Below, piece after piece: positions 34,966 through 42,726 of a DNA stretch of 64,000 nt. Under the pieces are notes generated by a model. That model was not told where the DNA came from. It worked only from the letters and a program-made list of their open reading frames with translations, and ran no database searches. Source of the DNA: an uncultured Bacillota bacterium (lineage in GTDB: Bacteria > Bacillota > Clostridia > Christensenellales > Borkfalkiaceae); assembly GCA_949297575.1 (NCBI GenBank), contig CASFTB010000003.1:45266-109265 (forward strand). Direction: 5' to 3'. Both the position numbers and the translations under genes were made by a program. The first letter of the stretch is position 1; each line of letters starts with the position of its first letter.

Positions 34966-36081
34966 ATGCGCGATCCGAGGATCGATAAACTTGCGGACGT
35001 ACTCGTCAATTATTCCGTAAACTGCTGCAAAGGCGAAAAGGTGCTCATCGAGGCGCGGGGCATAGAGCCGGAGCTCGTCAACGCCTGCATCGAAAAAGTT
35101 TTTGCCGCGGGCGGCTATCCCTTTGCGGACGTCATCGACCCGCGTGTCGAGCGCGCCCTGCTGCAGGGGACGGGCGAGGAACATTGCAGGCTGCGCGCGA
35201 AGTATGCGAAATACAGGATGGAGGACATGGACTGCTATATCGGCATCCGCGGCGGCTCCAATACCTTTGAACTGTCCGACGTGCCCGCCGCCAACATGCA
35301 GGCATATGACCGCCTCTATTCTTTCCCCGTCCATCACGAGACGCGCGTAAAAAAGACGAAGTGGGTGGTGCTGCGCTATCCGAACCCGTCCATGGCGCAG
35401 AACGCGGGCATGTCCACAGAAAAATTCGAGGATTTCTACTTTGACGTCTGCACCCTCGATTATTCTAAAATGGATCGGGCGATGGATGCGCTCAAAGCGC
35501 TCATGGAAAGGACGGACAAGGTGCGCCTCGTCTCTCCCGGCACCGACCTCACTTTTTCCATAAAGGGCATCCCCGCCATCAAATGCGCGGGCCACATGAA
35601 TATCCCCGACGGCGAGGTGTACACCGCCCCGGTCAGAGACAGCGTGAACGGCGTCATCACCTACAACGCCCCCACTTTGGAAAATGGGATCAAACACGAG
35701 AATGTGCGCCTCGTCTTTAAAGAGGGGAAGATCGTCGAGGCGACGTCCTCGAACACCGAGGCGCTCAATGCGGTGCTCGATACCGACGAGGGCGCCCGCT
35801 ATGTTGGGGAGTTCGCCGTCGGCGTCAATCCCTTCGTCACCGAGCCCATGCTGGATATCCTCTTCGACGAAAAGATCTCCGGCTCCATCCACTTCACGCC
35901 CGGATGCAGCTATGACGACGCCTTCAACGGGAACAAATCGAGCGTGCATTGGGACATGGTGCTCATCCAGACGGCCGAAAAGGGGGGCGGGGAGATCTGG
36001 TTCGACGACAGGCTCGTCCGCAAGGACGGCATTTTCGTGGCGGACGAGCTCAGGTGCCTCAATCCGGAAAACCTGAAATGA
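34966..36081 (+). CDS. M29-family metallo-aminopeptidase
   Basis: This 371-residue enzyme removes N-terminal residues from peptides using two metal ions. It matches the thermophilic aminopeptidase (AmpS/AmpT, M29) family. The N-terminal segment LADVLVNYSVNCCKGEKVLIEA is typical. Candidate metal and catalytic residues lie in the C-terminal half: GKIVEATSSNTE, VGEFAVGVNPFV with the ligand Glu, GSIHFTPGCSY with the ligand His, and SSVHWDMVLI with His and Asp ligands. AAAGGAGGG precedes the ATG. It is monocistronic and probably housekeeping. Confidence 0.9.
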   Translation: MRDPRIDKLADVLVNYSVNCCKGEKVLIEARGIEPELVNACIEKVFAAGGYPFADVIDPRVERALLQGTGEEHCRLRAKYAKYRMEDMDCYIGIRGGSNTFELSDVPAANMQAYDRLYSFPVHHETRVKKTKWVVLRYPNPSMAQNAGMSTEKFEDFYFDVCTLDYSKMDRAMDALKALMERTDKVRLVSPGTDLTFSIKGIPAIKCAGHMNIPDGEVYTAPVRDSVNGVITYNAPTLENGIKHENVRLVFKEGKIVEATSSNTEALNAVLDTDEGARYVGEFAVGVNPFVTEPMLDILFDEKISGSIHFTPGCSYDDAFNGNKSSVHWDMVLIQTAEKGGGEIWFDDRLVRKDGIFVADELRCLNPENLK

Positions 36082-36172
36082 CGGAAAAACTGCATTTTAT
36101 GCAAAAAACCGCGCATTTTTTGTGCCGATCTTTACCGCATGGGGCAAAATTAAAAGTAATTCGGTCAAACTA

Positions 36173-36201
36173 TTGACTAAATTTTTACAATTTGCTATAA
36201 T
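36173..36201 (+). promoter_or_regulatory. Promoter of gapA
   Basis: -35 TTGACT (36173-36178) and consensus -10 TATAAT (36196-36201) are 17 bases apart. The start codon follows 57 bases later behind GGAGGA. Confidence 0.85.
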
Positions 36202-36258
36202 AATACTGCTGGTTAAAAGAGCAAAAAATTTTATTTTTCTAATTGGAGGAATAATACA

Positions 36259-37275
36259 ATGGCTAATGTAAGAGTTGCGATCAACGGATTCGGCCGTATC
36301 GGCCGCCTCGCCTTCCGTCAGATGTTCGGCGCGAAGGGCTACGAAGTCGTCGCCATCAACGACCTCACCAGCCCCGCGATGCTCGCTCATCTGCTCAAGT
36401 ACGATTCCGCGCAGGGCAGGTATGCGCTGGCGGACAAGGTCTCCGCTACGGAGAACTCCATCATCGTCGACGGCAAGGAGATCAAGATCTACGCTGAGAA
36501 GGATGCGAAGGATCTCCCTTGGGGCGAGATCGGCGTTGACGTCGTCCTCGAGTGCACGGGCTTCTACTGCTCCAAGGCGAAGAGCCAGGCGCACATCGAT
36601 GCCGGTGCCAAGAAAGTCGTTATCTCCGCTCCCGCGGGCAACGATCTGCCTACCATCGTCTACAGCGTCAACGAAAAGACTCTCAAGCCCACCGATACCA
36701 TCATTTCGGCCGCTTCCTGCACGACGAACTGCCTCGCTCCCATGGCGAACGCGCTCAACAAGTTCGCGAAGATCAAGAAGGGCTATATGACCACCATCCA
36801 CGCATACACCGGCGACCAGATGACGCTGGACGGCCCTCATCGCAAGGGCGACCTGCGCCGTGCGCGTGCCGCTGCCGTGAACATCACCCCGAACAGCACG
36901 GGCGCAGCGAAGGCGATCGGCCTCGTCATCCCCGAGCTCAACGGCATCCTGGACGGCTGCGCGCAGCGCGTTCCCGTGCCCACCGGTTCCCTGACCCAGC
37001 TCATCGCCATCGTCGAGGGCAAGGTCGACAAAGACGGCGTCAATGCAGCCATGAAGGCGGCGGCTTCCGAGTCCTTCGGTTACACCGAGGATGAGATCGT
37101 CTCTTCCGATATCGTCGGTATCACCTACGGCTCCCTGTTCGACGGCACGCAGACCAAGTGCATGGACATGGGCGACGGTTCGACGCTCGTGAAGGTCGTC
37201 TCCTGGTACGACAACGAGAACTCTTACACCAGCCAGATGGTCCGCACCATCAAATACTTCGCTGAGCTGAAGTAA
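36259..37275 (+). CDS. gapA: Glyceraldehyde-3-phosphate dehydrogenase, type I
   Basis: GAPDH oxidises glyceraldehyde-3-phosphate to 1,3-bisphosphoglycerate with NAD and phosphate. The 338-residue protein has the Rossmann start [17 protein letters not shown], the catalytic Cys154 in SAASCTTNC, the catalytic His in [10 protein letters not shown], and the C-terminal [15 protein letters not shown]. Codon use looks smoother than in neighbours, as expected for a highly expressed gene. It stands alone with a strong promoter and terminator; pgk and tpi are not adjacent. Confidence 0.98.
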   Translation: MANVRVAINGFGRIGRLAFRQMFGAKGYEVVAINDLTSPAMLAHLLKYDSAQGRYALADKVSATENSIIVDGKEIKIYAEKDAKDLPWGEIGVDVVLECTGFYCSKAKSQAHIDAGAKKVVISAPAGNDLPTIVYSVNEKTLKPTDTIISAASCTTNCLAPMANALNKFAKIKKGYMTTIHAYTGDQMTLDGPHRKGDLRRARAAAVNITPNSTGAAKAIGLVIPELNGILDGCAQRVPVPTGSLTQLIAIVEGKVDKDGVNAAMKAAASESFGYTEDEIVSSDIVGITYGSLFDGTQTKCMDMGDGSTLVKVVSWYDNENSYTSQMVRTIKYFAELK

Positions 37276-37300
37276 TTTCTTCCGCAAAGGAAATCGCATG

Positions 37301-37330
37301 GCGCCCCGCTCAGAGCGGGGCGCTGTTTTT
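37301..37330 (+). terminator. Terminator of gapA
   Basis: GCGCCCCGCT (37301-37310) pairs with AGCGGGGCGC (37314-37323) across a CAG loop and is followed by TGTTTTT. Confidence 0.9.
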
Positions 37331-37398
37331 ATCTGTCGCGTCCCGCCGTCGGCGCAGGTTGCCCGCGGCAGGCAAATCATCTCAAAGGAGCCGATCTC

Positions 37399-37860
37399 AT
37401 GATACGCAGAATAGAGGAGGGCGACAGGGAGGTTTTTCTCGCGCTCTCCGAACAGTTTTACGCTTCCTCCGCAGTGCTGCACCCCATTCCCGCGGCATAC
37501 CACGCGCGCACCTTCGAAGAGCTCATGCGCTCGCGCGAATATGCGGACGGCTATATTTTGGAGGTGGACGGCAGGGCTGTCGGGTTCGGGCTGGTCGCCA
37601 AAACGTGGTCGCGCGAGGCGGGCGGCATGGTGCTGTGGCTGGAAGAGCTCTATATCCTCCCCGCATATCGCAGCCGCGGACTGGGCAGCGAATTTTTCGC
37701 CGTCTGCGAAAAGTTTGCCGCCGATAACGGCTATGCCCGCATCCGCCTGGAAGTGGAGGAGGAAAACGTGCGCGCCCGTGCCCTGTATGAGCGGCTGGGG
37801 TATGCGCCTTTGCCCTATTTGCAGATGGTAAAGGAGAAAGCATCTTCCCCGAAGCAGTGA
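37399..37860 (+). CDS. GNAT-family N-acetyltransferase
   Basis: This 153-residue protein has the GNAT fold: acetyl-CoA-binding motif A appears as YILPAYRSRGLGSEFFAV (the R/Q-x-x-G-x-G/A pattern as RSRGLG), preceded by a beta-strand (GMVLWLEEL) and followed by IRLEVEEENVRARALYERLGY. The acceptor, whether an amine, protein or antibiotic, cannot be inferred. AAAGGAG lies before the ATG. It sits downstream of the gapA terminator and ahead of a short terminator-like hairpin. Confidence 0.9.
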   Translation: MIRRIEEGDREVFLALSEQFYASSAVLHPIPAAYHARTFEELMRSREYADGYILEVDGRAVGFGLVAKTWSREAGGMVLWLEELYILPAYRSRGLGSEFFAVCEKFAADNGYARIRLEVEEENVRARALYERLGYAPLPYLQMVKEKASSPKQ

Positions 37861-37904
37861 CGGGCAGCGGTGGCATTTCTAGTTTTTCCCGCATAGGATA
37901 ATAG

Positions 37905-37928
37905 CGGAGACAACTCCGAACTTTTTTT
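37905..37928 (+). terminator. Short terminator-like hairpin before the cysteine-rich gene
   Basis: CGGAG (37905-37909) pairs with CTCCG (37914-37918), followed after three bases by seven T. It lies only 15 bases before the start of the cysteine-rich gene, so it either ends the GNAT transcript or acts as an attenuator. The preceding GCATAGGATAATAGCG nearly repeats bases 16141-16157. Confidence 0.55.
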
Positions 37929-37943
37929 ACGAGGGGAAAAGAT

Positions 37944-38204
37944 ATGTTTCTGCTCTGGCTTGTTTTGTACGGCGGCTGCTGCGGCCGCTGCGGCGAAGGC
38001 CGTGCGGCGGGCACCTCTTCGGGTGAAGGTGGCTGCGGCCGCTCTGCGCCCTGCGGCGCCGCGTCGCAGGCTGCTTCTGCTTCCTGTTGCTGCCGCCGCA
38101 GGCGCTGCTGCACCGGTTATGGCGCGGCATCCGGCGTCTGCGGAGACGAGTGTTATTACATCCGCCAGTATGCGCTGTGCGGCTGCAATTGCGATAACGG
38201 CTGA
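37944..38204 (+). CDS. Cysteine-rich small protein of unknown function
   Basis: This 86-residue protein contains 15 cysteines, including CC at 12-13, CCC at 48-50, CC at 55-56 and a C-G-C-N-C ending. The first nine residues are hydrophobic (MFLLWLVLY), perhaps a truncated anchor or part of a leader. Glycine, alanine, serine and arginine make up most of the rest. GAGGGG lies before the ATG and a terminator follows 13 bases after the stop, so it looks like a genuine transcribed unit. Candidate roles are metal binding, a spore-coat-type cross-linked protein or a modified peptide; none is demonstrated. The overlapping long alternative frame runs through the tRNA gene and is rejected. Confidence 0.6.
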   Translation: MFLLWLVLYGGCCGRCGEGRAAGTSSGEGGCGRSAPCGAASQAASASCCCRRRRCCTGYGAASGVCGDECYYIRQYALCGCNCDNG

Positions 38205-38217
38205 AAAACAGGGGAGA

Positions 38218-38240
38218 GGCGGCATTTTTTGCCGCCTTTT
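38218..38240 (+). terminator. Terminator of the cysteine-rich gene
   Basis: GGCGGCA (38218-38224) pairs with TGCCGCC (38230-38236), followed by TTTT. Confidence 0.8.
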
Positions 38241-38262
38241 CCCGTACAAGCGGCGCAGTATG

Positions 38263-38291
38263 TTGCAATTTTTCCGCAAATATAGTAAAAT
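38263..38291 (+). promoter_or_regulatory. Promoter of the tRNA-Leu gene
   Basis: -35 TTGCAA (38263-38268) and -10 TAAAAT (38286-38291) are 17 bases apart, ten bases before the mature 5' end. Confidence 0.7.
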
Positions 38292-38301
38292 AGAGAATAA
38301 T

Positions 38302-38385
38302 GCGGGCGTGGCGGAATTGGCAGACGCGCCGGACTTAGGATCCGGTGGTTCATCCATGCAGGTTCGACCCCTGTCGCCCGCACCA
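38302..38385 (+). tRNA. tRNA-Leu (anticodon TAG)
   Basis: The acceptor stem GCGGGCG pairs with CGCCCGC (38375-38381), with discriminator A and encoded CCA. The anticodon loop ACTTAGGAT carries TAG (reads CUA-type Leu codons). The D-loop, a long class II variable arm (GTGGTTCATCCATG region) and the T-arm CAGGTTCGACCCCTG are present. The variable arm length supports Leu. Confidence 0.97.
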
Positions 38386-38411
38386 TCTTTCGAGGATAAA
38401 AATGCTGCCCG

Positions 38412-38450
38412 CAGCCCCCTCGGGAAACGTATCGTATCCCGAGGGGGCTG
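38412..38450. repeat. Long perfect inverted repeat downstream of tRNA-Leu
   Basis: CAGCCCCCTCGGGA (38412-38425) and TCCCGAGGGGGCTG (38437-38450) form a 14-bp stem with an 11-base loop. No T-run follows, so it is not a standard terminator, although it may stop or process the tRNA transcript. Confidence 0.7.
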
Positions 38451-38494
38451 TATAGATAAAAACACGGGCGAACTGCAAAATATCGCGTTATCGC

Positions 38495-38523
38495 TTGAAA
38501 ACTTCCGCATTTTTTGGTAAGAT
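38495..38523 (+). promoter_or_regulatory. Promoter of the glycosyltransferase-dehydratase unit
   Basis: -35 TTGAAA (38495-38500) and -10 TAAGAT (38518-38523) are 17 bases apart. Confidence 0.65.
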
Positions 38524-38570
38524 AGAGGTACAGCAAAACCGGGCCCGAAACAGGGCGACAAAGAGAGCGT

Positions 38571-40370
38571 ATGGACGAGCAGAAAAAGATCAAGATCTAT
38601 ATTTCCTGTCATAAACCCTGCGAGCAGGTAAAGAACGATATCTTCACCCCCGTCATGCAGAAGGACGTCGTGGACTTCCTCCGCAAAGGGACGGAGGAGG
38701 ATAAGTTCATGGCGGAGCGAGCCAACGAATACTGCGAATTGCTCACGCAGTATTGGGCGTGGAAGTACGAGGAGGCGGATTACTACGGCTTCGGGCATTA
38801 CCGCCGCTACTTTGAATTTGCCGACGATGTGAAGAGCAACGCCTACTGCATGGTCAGGCGCGATTACCTGAACGCTCGCACTGCCCGCGAGCTGGGGCTT
38901 ACGGATGAGGCGCGCATCCGCTCCGCCGTGGAGAGCGCCGACGTGCTCACGCCCGTACCCTTCAACTATTATATAAAGTCCGTCTATTGGCAATATAAAA
39001 ATTCCGGCACACTGTACATCGAGGATCTCGACATCGTGCTGGACATCATCCGCGAGGAATTCCCGCAATACCTGGCCGCGGCGGAGAAGTACCTGCGCGG
39101 CCATTACATGTACGCGTGCAATATGTTCGTGATGCGCGCCGATCTCTTCAAGGAATACAGCGCCTGGCTGTTCGCGGTGCTGCGCAGATTTTGTGAGCGC
39201 AGAGACATGGCTGCCCGGCGCTACAGCAACGAGGCGATGCGCACGCCGGGGCATCTCGGCGAGCGCCTGTTCGGCGTCTTTTGCACCTATCTCGTGCAGA
39301 GGGGCGGCGTCCGCTTCGGGCGGCGGCGCATGGTGCAGTTCACGAACACGGATCCCGCCGAAGAACTTTCTCCCGCCTTTGCGGGGGAAGAGACGGCGAT
39401 CTTCATGCCCATTTCCGCGGGCAAGTCGCCCCTCGCGGCGGCGGCGCTCTCCTCCGTCATGCGGCATGCGGGGGAGGGAAAGTACGATATCGTCCTCCTC
39501 GCCGACGGCATGGGTGCGGCAGAGCGCGCAAAGCTTGCCTCCCTCGCCGCGGGGAAGGAGAATTTTTCCCTCCGCTTTTACGACCTCGCGCGCATGTACG
39601 ACGAATGCGGCCTCTCTTCTTTCGGGGAGGCGGGCAGGCTCGCCTATGCGCAGCTCTCTCTCCCGCGCCTCTTCCCCGCATACGCGCGCGGCCTTTGGTT
39701 GGACTGCGACGTCATCGCCGGGGCAGACGTCGCGGCGCTGGCCGCCCTCGACCTCGGCGGAGCATGTGCGGGCGGCGCGCCCGACTTCGTGCACGCGGGG
39801 GAAGTGAACGGGTTCAGCGGCCGCATCCGCTCATATTATCTGCGCCTCGGGCTGCCCGACCTCTATGCGCTCGTGCAGCCCGGCGTGCTGGTCATGGACT
39901 TTGCCGCCATGCGCGAGGCGTGTGACCCTGAGCGGCTGTATGCCTGTGCGGGATACCCATACCGCGATGCGCGCAAGGATATCCTGAACCTGCTTCTCGG
40001 CGGCAAGCTCGCCCTGTTCGGAGGGGAATGGAACAGCATTCCGGAAGAAGAGGGGAGCGACGGCGCCGCGGCGCTCGCCTTTGCACCGAAGGAAGTCTTT
40101 CTCGCCGCGCAGGCTGCGGGGCGGAGTGCGAAGCTGCTGCATTTTTGCGGGAGCGAGCGGCCGTGGGAGACGCCCGCATCCGCGCACGCGGCGGCGTTCT
40201 GGGAGGCGCTCCGCGCCACCCCTTTTTGGGAGGAGCTGCTCTTCGCCTCGGGCAGGAGCGGAAAAAAGAAGGAGCGCGGCGTCGTCTTTCGCTGGATCTT
40301 CCTCAAGCTTTTTCCCTACGGCTCCCGCCGGCGTTCGGCGCTGAAAAAGATCTTTAAACGCAAGAGATGA
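38571..40370 (+). CDS. Two-domain glycosyltransferase (DUF4422 + GT8-like)
   Basis: This 599-residue protein joins two transferase-like domains. Residues ~5-265 match DUF4422 (IKIYISCHKP, NEYCELLTQYWAWKY, YGFGHYRRYF, and a HMYACNMFVM-like segment), found in capsule and cell-wall polysaccharide loci. Residues ~290-570 resemble GT8 retaining transferases: IFMPISAG, then RLFPAYARGLWLDCDVIAGAD with the metal-binding DCD motif, and the PGVLVMDFAAMREA and DILNLLLGG segments. The C-terminus is strongly basic and may bind the membrane. No signal peptide is seen. It is followed after 50 bases by a nucleotide-sugar dehydratase, suggesting a surface glycan pathway. Sugar donor and acceptor unknown. Confidence 0.85.
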   Translation: MDEQKKIKIYISCHKPCEQVKNDIFTPVMQKDVVDFLRKGTEEDKFMAERANEYCELLTQYWAWKYEEADYYGFGHYRRYFEFADDVKSNAYCMVRRDYLNARTARELGLTDEARIRSAVESADVLTPVPFNYYIKSVYWQYKNSGTLYIEDLDIVLDIIREEFPQYLAAAEKYLRGHYMYACNMFVMRADLFKEYSAWLFAVLRRFCERRDMAARRYSNEAMRTPGHLGERLFGVFCTYLVQRGGVRFGRRRMVQFTNTDPAEELSPAFAGEETAIFMPISAGKSPLAAAALSSVMRHAGEGKYDIVLLADGMGAAERAKLASLAAGKENFSLRFYDLARMYDECGLSSFGEAGRLAYAQLSLPRLFPAYARGLWLDCDVIAGADVAALAALDLGGACAGGAPDFVHAGEVNGFSGRIRSYYLRLGLPDLYALVQPGVLVMDFAAMREACDPERLYACAGYPYRDARKDILNLLLGGKLALFGGEWNSIPEEEGSDGAAALAFAPKEVFLAAQAAGRSAKLLHFCGSERPWETPASAHAAAFWEALRATPFWEELLFASGRSGKKKERGVVFRWIFLKLFPYGSRRRSALKKIFKRKR

Positions 40371-40420
40371 ACTTCGGGGCGCGCTCACTGCGCGCCCTTT
40401 CCGTACGGAGGAGGCGGCGC

Positions 40421-41464
40421 ATGGAAGAGCTCGCTTTTTATAAGGGGAAACGCATATTCGTGACGGGGCATACCGGTTTCAAGGGCGGCTGGCTGTGCCG
40501 TACCCTCGCGCTCGCGGGGGCAGAGGTGTTCGGCTATGCTCTGCCCCCGCAGAGGGGTCTCTCCTTTTATGGCCTCTGTTCGGTGGAAGATGCGGTGCGC
40601 GGCGTCTTCGGCGACGTGCGCGACGCGGAGGCGCTGCGCGCGGCCCTGTGCGGCTTTTCCCCCGATATCGTCTTTCACCTCGCGGCGCAGCCCATCGTCG
40701 GGCGCGGCTATCGCGAGCCGCTCGAAACATTCGGCGCCAACCTCATGGGTACGGTCTGCCTGCTCGAGGCGGTGCGCGCCTGCCCGCGCGTCAAGAGTGT
40801 CCTTATCGTCACCACAGATAAAGTCTATCGCCCGGGCGGCGGCCCGCGGAGCGAGCGGGCGCCCCTCGGGGGAGACGATCCCTATGCTGCGAGCAAGGCC
40901 TGCGCGGAGATCGCTGCGGCATGCTACCGCACTTCGTGGCTCGCGGAGGCGGGCGTCGCGCTGAGTACCGCGCGCGCGGGCAATGCGATCGGCGGGGGAG
41001 ATTTCGGCGAGGATCGCCTAGTGCCCGACTTTTTCCGCGCCGCAGGGAGGGGAGAGCCGCTCGCGCTGCGCAGCCCGCGGTCGGTGCGCCCGTACCAGTT
41101 CGTGCTCGAACCTGTCGCCACCTATCTGCGCATCGCCGCCGCGCAGGCGGAGGACGCCTCCCTCGCGGGCGCATATAACGTCGGTCCGGCGGCGGGGGCG
41201 CGCACCGCGCTCCTGGCAGACATGCTCGCCGAGGCGTGGGGCGGGGGCGGGCGGATACGGGCGGCCTCGCGCTTCAAGGAGACGGAAAAACTCGAACTCG
41301 ACAGCGCAAAGGCGGAACGGGTGTTCGGCATCCGCCCGCGGACAGACCTAGCCGACGCTGTGCGCTATACCGTCGAATGGGAACGCGCGCGCCTTTCGGG
41401 GGCGGATATGGCTGCGTTTACGGACGGACAGATCGCTTCCTTTTTTTCGCTTCCCGTCCGGTAA
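40421..41464 (+). CDS. rfbG: CDP-glucose 4,6-dehydratase-like SDR enzyme
   Basis: This 347-residue extended short-chain dehydrogenase matches CDP-glucose 4,6-dehydratase, which makes CDP-4-keto-6-deoxyglucose for dideoxyhexoses and related sugars. NAD-binding motif: GHTGFKGGWLCRTLALAG near 14-31. VTTDKVY supplies the Thr-Asp of the active site, YAASK the Tyr-Lys pair, and FRAAGRGEPLALRSPRSVRPYQFVLEP is typical of the subgroup. Other dideoxyhexose genes are absent here, so the product sugar is uncertain. Start: ATG 40421 behind GGAGGAGG; an ATG at 40367 overlapping the upstream stop is a weaker alternative. Confidence 0.85.
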   Translation: MEELAFYKGKRIFVTGHTGFKGGWLCRTLALAGAEVFGYALPPQRGLSFYGLCSVEDAVRGVFGDVRDAEALRAALCGFSPDIVFHLAAQPIVGRGYREPLETFGANLMGTVCLLEAVRACPRVKSVLIVTTDKVYRPGGGPRSERAPLGGDDPYAASKACAEIAAACYRTSWLAEAGVALSTARAGNAIGGGDFGEDRLVPDFFRAAGRGEPLALRSPRSVRPYQFVLEPVATYLRIAAAQAEDASLAGAYNVGPAAGARTALLADMLAEAWGGGGRIRAASRFKETEKLELDSAKAERVFGIRPRTDLADAVRYTVEWERARLSGADMAAFTDGQIASFFSLPVR

Positions 41465-41478
41465 GGATAAAACGTGCA

Positions 41479-41505
41479 CCTCCTGCGCATACTGCGCGCA
41501 GGAGG
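41479..41505 (+). promoter_or_regulatory. Hairpin that masks the Shine-Dalgarno site of the DUF378 gene
   Basis: CCTCCTGCGC (41479-41488) pairs with GCGCAGGAGG (41496-41505). The GGAGG in the 3' arm is the ribosome-binding site of the ATG at 41513, and TTTT follows the stem. The arrangement copies that at 16136-16179. Confidence 0.7.
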
Positions 41506-41512
41506 TTTTACA

Positions 41513-41749
41513 ATGATCGTTGCAAACATCGTTTCTTATATTCTTGTCCTGCTCGGCGCAATCAACTGGGGGCTGTACGGTATCTTCAATTTCAATTTCG
41601 TCTCGGCGATCTTTATGGGGGACCGCAGCCCGGGCGCGATCGTCGTCTACGTCATCATCGCGCTCGCGGCGATCTGGCTGATCGTGAGCACTGTCTTTGC
41701 GGGAGGCATCCTTCGCTTCATGCGCAGAGACAGAGAAGAGCGCACCTGA
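41513..41749 (+). CDS. DUF378-family small membrane protein
   Basis: This 78-residue protein has two hydrophobic spans: VSYILVLLGAINWGLYGIF, and IVVYVIIALAAIWLIVSTVF. LVLLGAINWGLYG is the hallmark of DUF378 (YuzA family). Function is unknown. A GTG at 41474 would give 13 extra residues, but the ATG at 41513 has a well-spaced GGAGG and matches the family start. That site is sequestered in a hairpin with TTTT after it, so translation may be controlled. Confidence 0.88.
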   Translation: MIVANIVSYILVLLGAINWGLYGIFNFNFVSAIFMGDRSPGAIVVYVIIALAAIWLIVSTVFAGGILRFMRRDREERT

Positions 41750-41856
41750 GCGCGGGCAGCAGAGAGGGCGGGGTCGATCCCGTCCTCTTCGCATGTGCGT
41801 GAAAGCAAGGAAAACTCTTTTTCGGCTTTTTTTCACAAAGATTTTCGGAAAGTCTG

Positions 41857-41885
41857 TTGACAAAACGGCGGGCCGGGCATATAAT
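41857..41885 (+). promoter_or_regulatory. Consensus promoter of the ABC-MarR-DtxR operon
   Basis: TTGACA (41857-41862) and TATAAT (41880-41885) with a 17-base spacer, both perfect matches to the vegetative consensus. Such a strong promoter fits a tightly repressed operon. Confidence 0.9.
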
Positions 41886-41889
41886 ATAC

Positions 41890-41917
41890 ATAGAAATAGT
41901 TTCTATTAAAAACTATT
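41890..41917. promoter_or_regulatory. Overlapping AT-rich operators after the promoter
   Basis: ATAGAAA-TAG-TTTCTAT (41890-41906) is a perfect palindrome, and AATAGTTT-N7-AAACTATT (41895-41917) is a second overlapping one. They lie at the expected transcription start. Size and symmetry suit the MarR-type regulator encoded at the end of the operon, or the DtxR-type one. Confidence 0.65.
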
Positions 41918-41925
41918 AGCGATGT

Positions 41926-41975
41926 TGTCATATTATACCGTTACGCATGCCGGAAATGCGTGACTGTATATGACA
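41926..41975. repeat. Long interrupted inverted repeat in the operon leader
   Basis: TGTCATAT (41926-41933) pairs with ATATGACA (41968-41975), and inside them TTACGCAT (41941-41948) pairs with ATGCGTGA (41956-41963) with one wobble. The hairpin ends 16 bases before the ABC ATPase start codon, so it could be an mRNA leader structure or a second operator. Confidence 0.6.
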
Positions 41976-41991
41976 AAAAGGAGGTACAGGC

Positions 41992-42693
41992 ATGGAATTT
42001 GTAGAATTTAAGAACGTCAGCAAGGTCTATACGATGGGAGACAATCAGATCAGGGCGGCGGACGGCGTCAGTTTTACGATCAGGCAGGGGGAATTCTGCG
42101 TCATCGTCGGTCCCAGCGGTGCGGGCAAGACGACCGTGCTCAATATGCTGGGCGGCATGGATACGGTCACCGAGGGTGAGATCTGGGTAGACGGAGTGCG
42201 CATCAGCGATTTCGGCGAGCGCAAGCTGACTGAATACCGCCGCTACGACGTCGGCTTTGTCTTTCAGTTCTACAACCTCATCCAGAACCTTACCGCCAAG
42301 GAAAACGTGGAGATCGCCTCCGAGATCTGCCGCGATCCGCTCGACGCCGCAAAGACGCTGGAAGCGGTGGGGCTCGCGGGGCGCATGGACAATTTCCCCG
42401 CGCAGCTTTCGGGCGGCGAGCAGCAGCGCGTCTCCATCGCGCGCGCCATCGCAAAGAACCCCAAGCTGCTCCTGTGCGACGAACCGACGGGTGCGCTCGA
42501 TTATGAGACGGGCAAGAGCATCCTGAAGCTCTTGCAGGATGTCTGCCGCGAGCGCGGGCGGACGGTCATCGTCATCACGCACAACCAGGCGATCACGCAG
42601 ATGGCGGACAGGGTCATCCACATCAAAAACGGCAAAGTGTTCTCCGAAGAGGTGAACAAACATCCCGCGGACGTCTCCGTCATCGAGTGGTGA
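41992..42693 (+). CDS. ABC transporter ATP-binding protein, MacB/LolD type
   Basis: This 233-residue ATPase energises the FtsX-type permease encoded next. Walker [10 protein letters not shown] is at 40-48. The signature [14 protein letters not shown] and Walker [13 protein letters not shown] follow, the latter with the TGALD ending typical of the LolD/MacB/BceA group, then VITHN. AAAGGAGG precedes the ATG. It belongs to an operon with the permease and two transcription regulators. Confidence 0.92.
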   Translation: MEFVEFKNVSKVYTMGDNQIRAADGVSFTIRQGEFCVIVGPSGAGKTTVLNMLGGMDTVTEGEIWVDGVRISDFGERKLTEYRRYDVGFVFQFYNLIQNLTAKENVEIASEICRDPLDAAKTLEAVGLAGRMDNFPAQLSGGEQQRVSIARAIAKNPKLLLCDEPTGALDYETGKSILKLLQDVCRERGRTVIVITHNQAITQMADRVIHIKNGKVFSEEVNKHPADVSVIEW

Positions 42694-42726
42694 CGGCCGC
42701 TCGCCGAATGAGCGGAGGTACCGGAT

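Noticed and set aside
38302..38385. tRNA gene as an integration site for a genomic island
   Set aside because: I see no repeat of the tRNA 3' end downstream and no integrase nearby.
37960..38520. A 186-codon alternative frame over the cysteine-rich gene
   Set aside because: It runs through a terminator and the whole tRNA-Leu gene; the cysteine-rich frame has the better ribosome-binding site and ends before the terminator.
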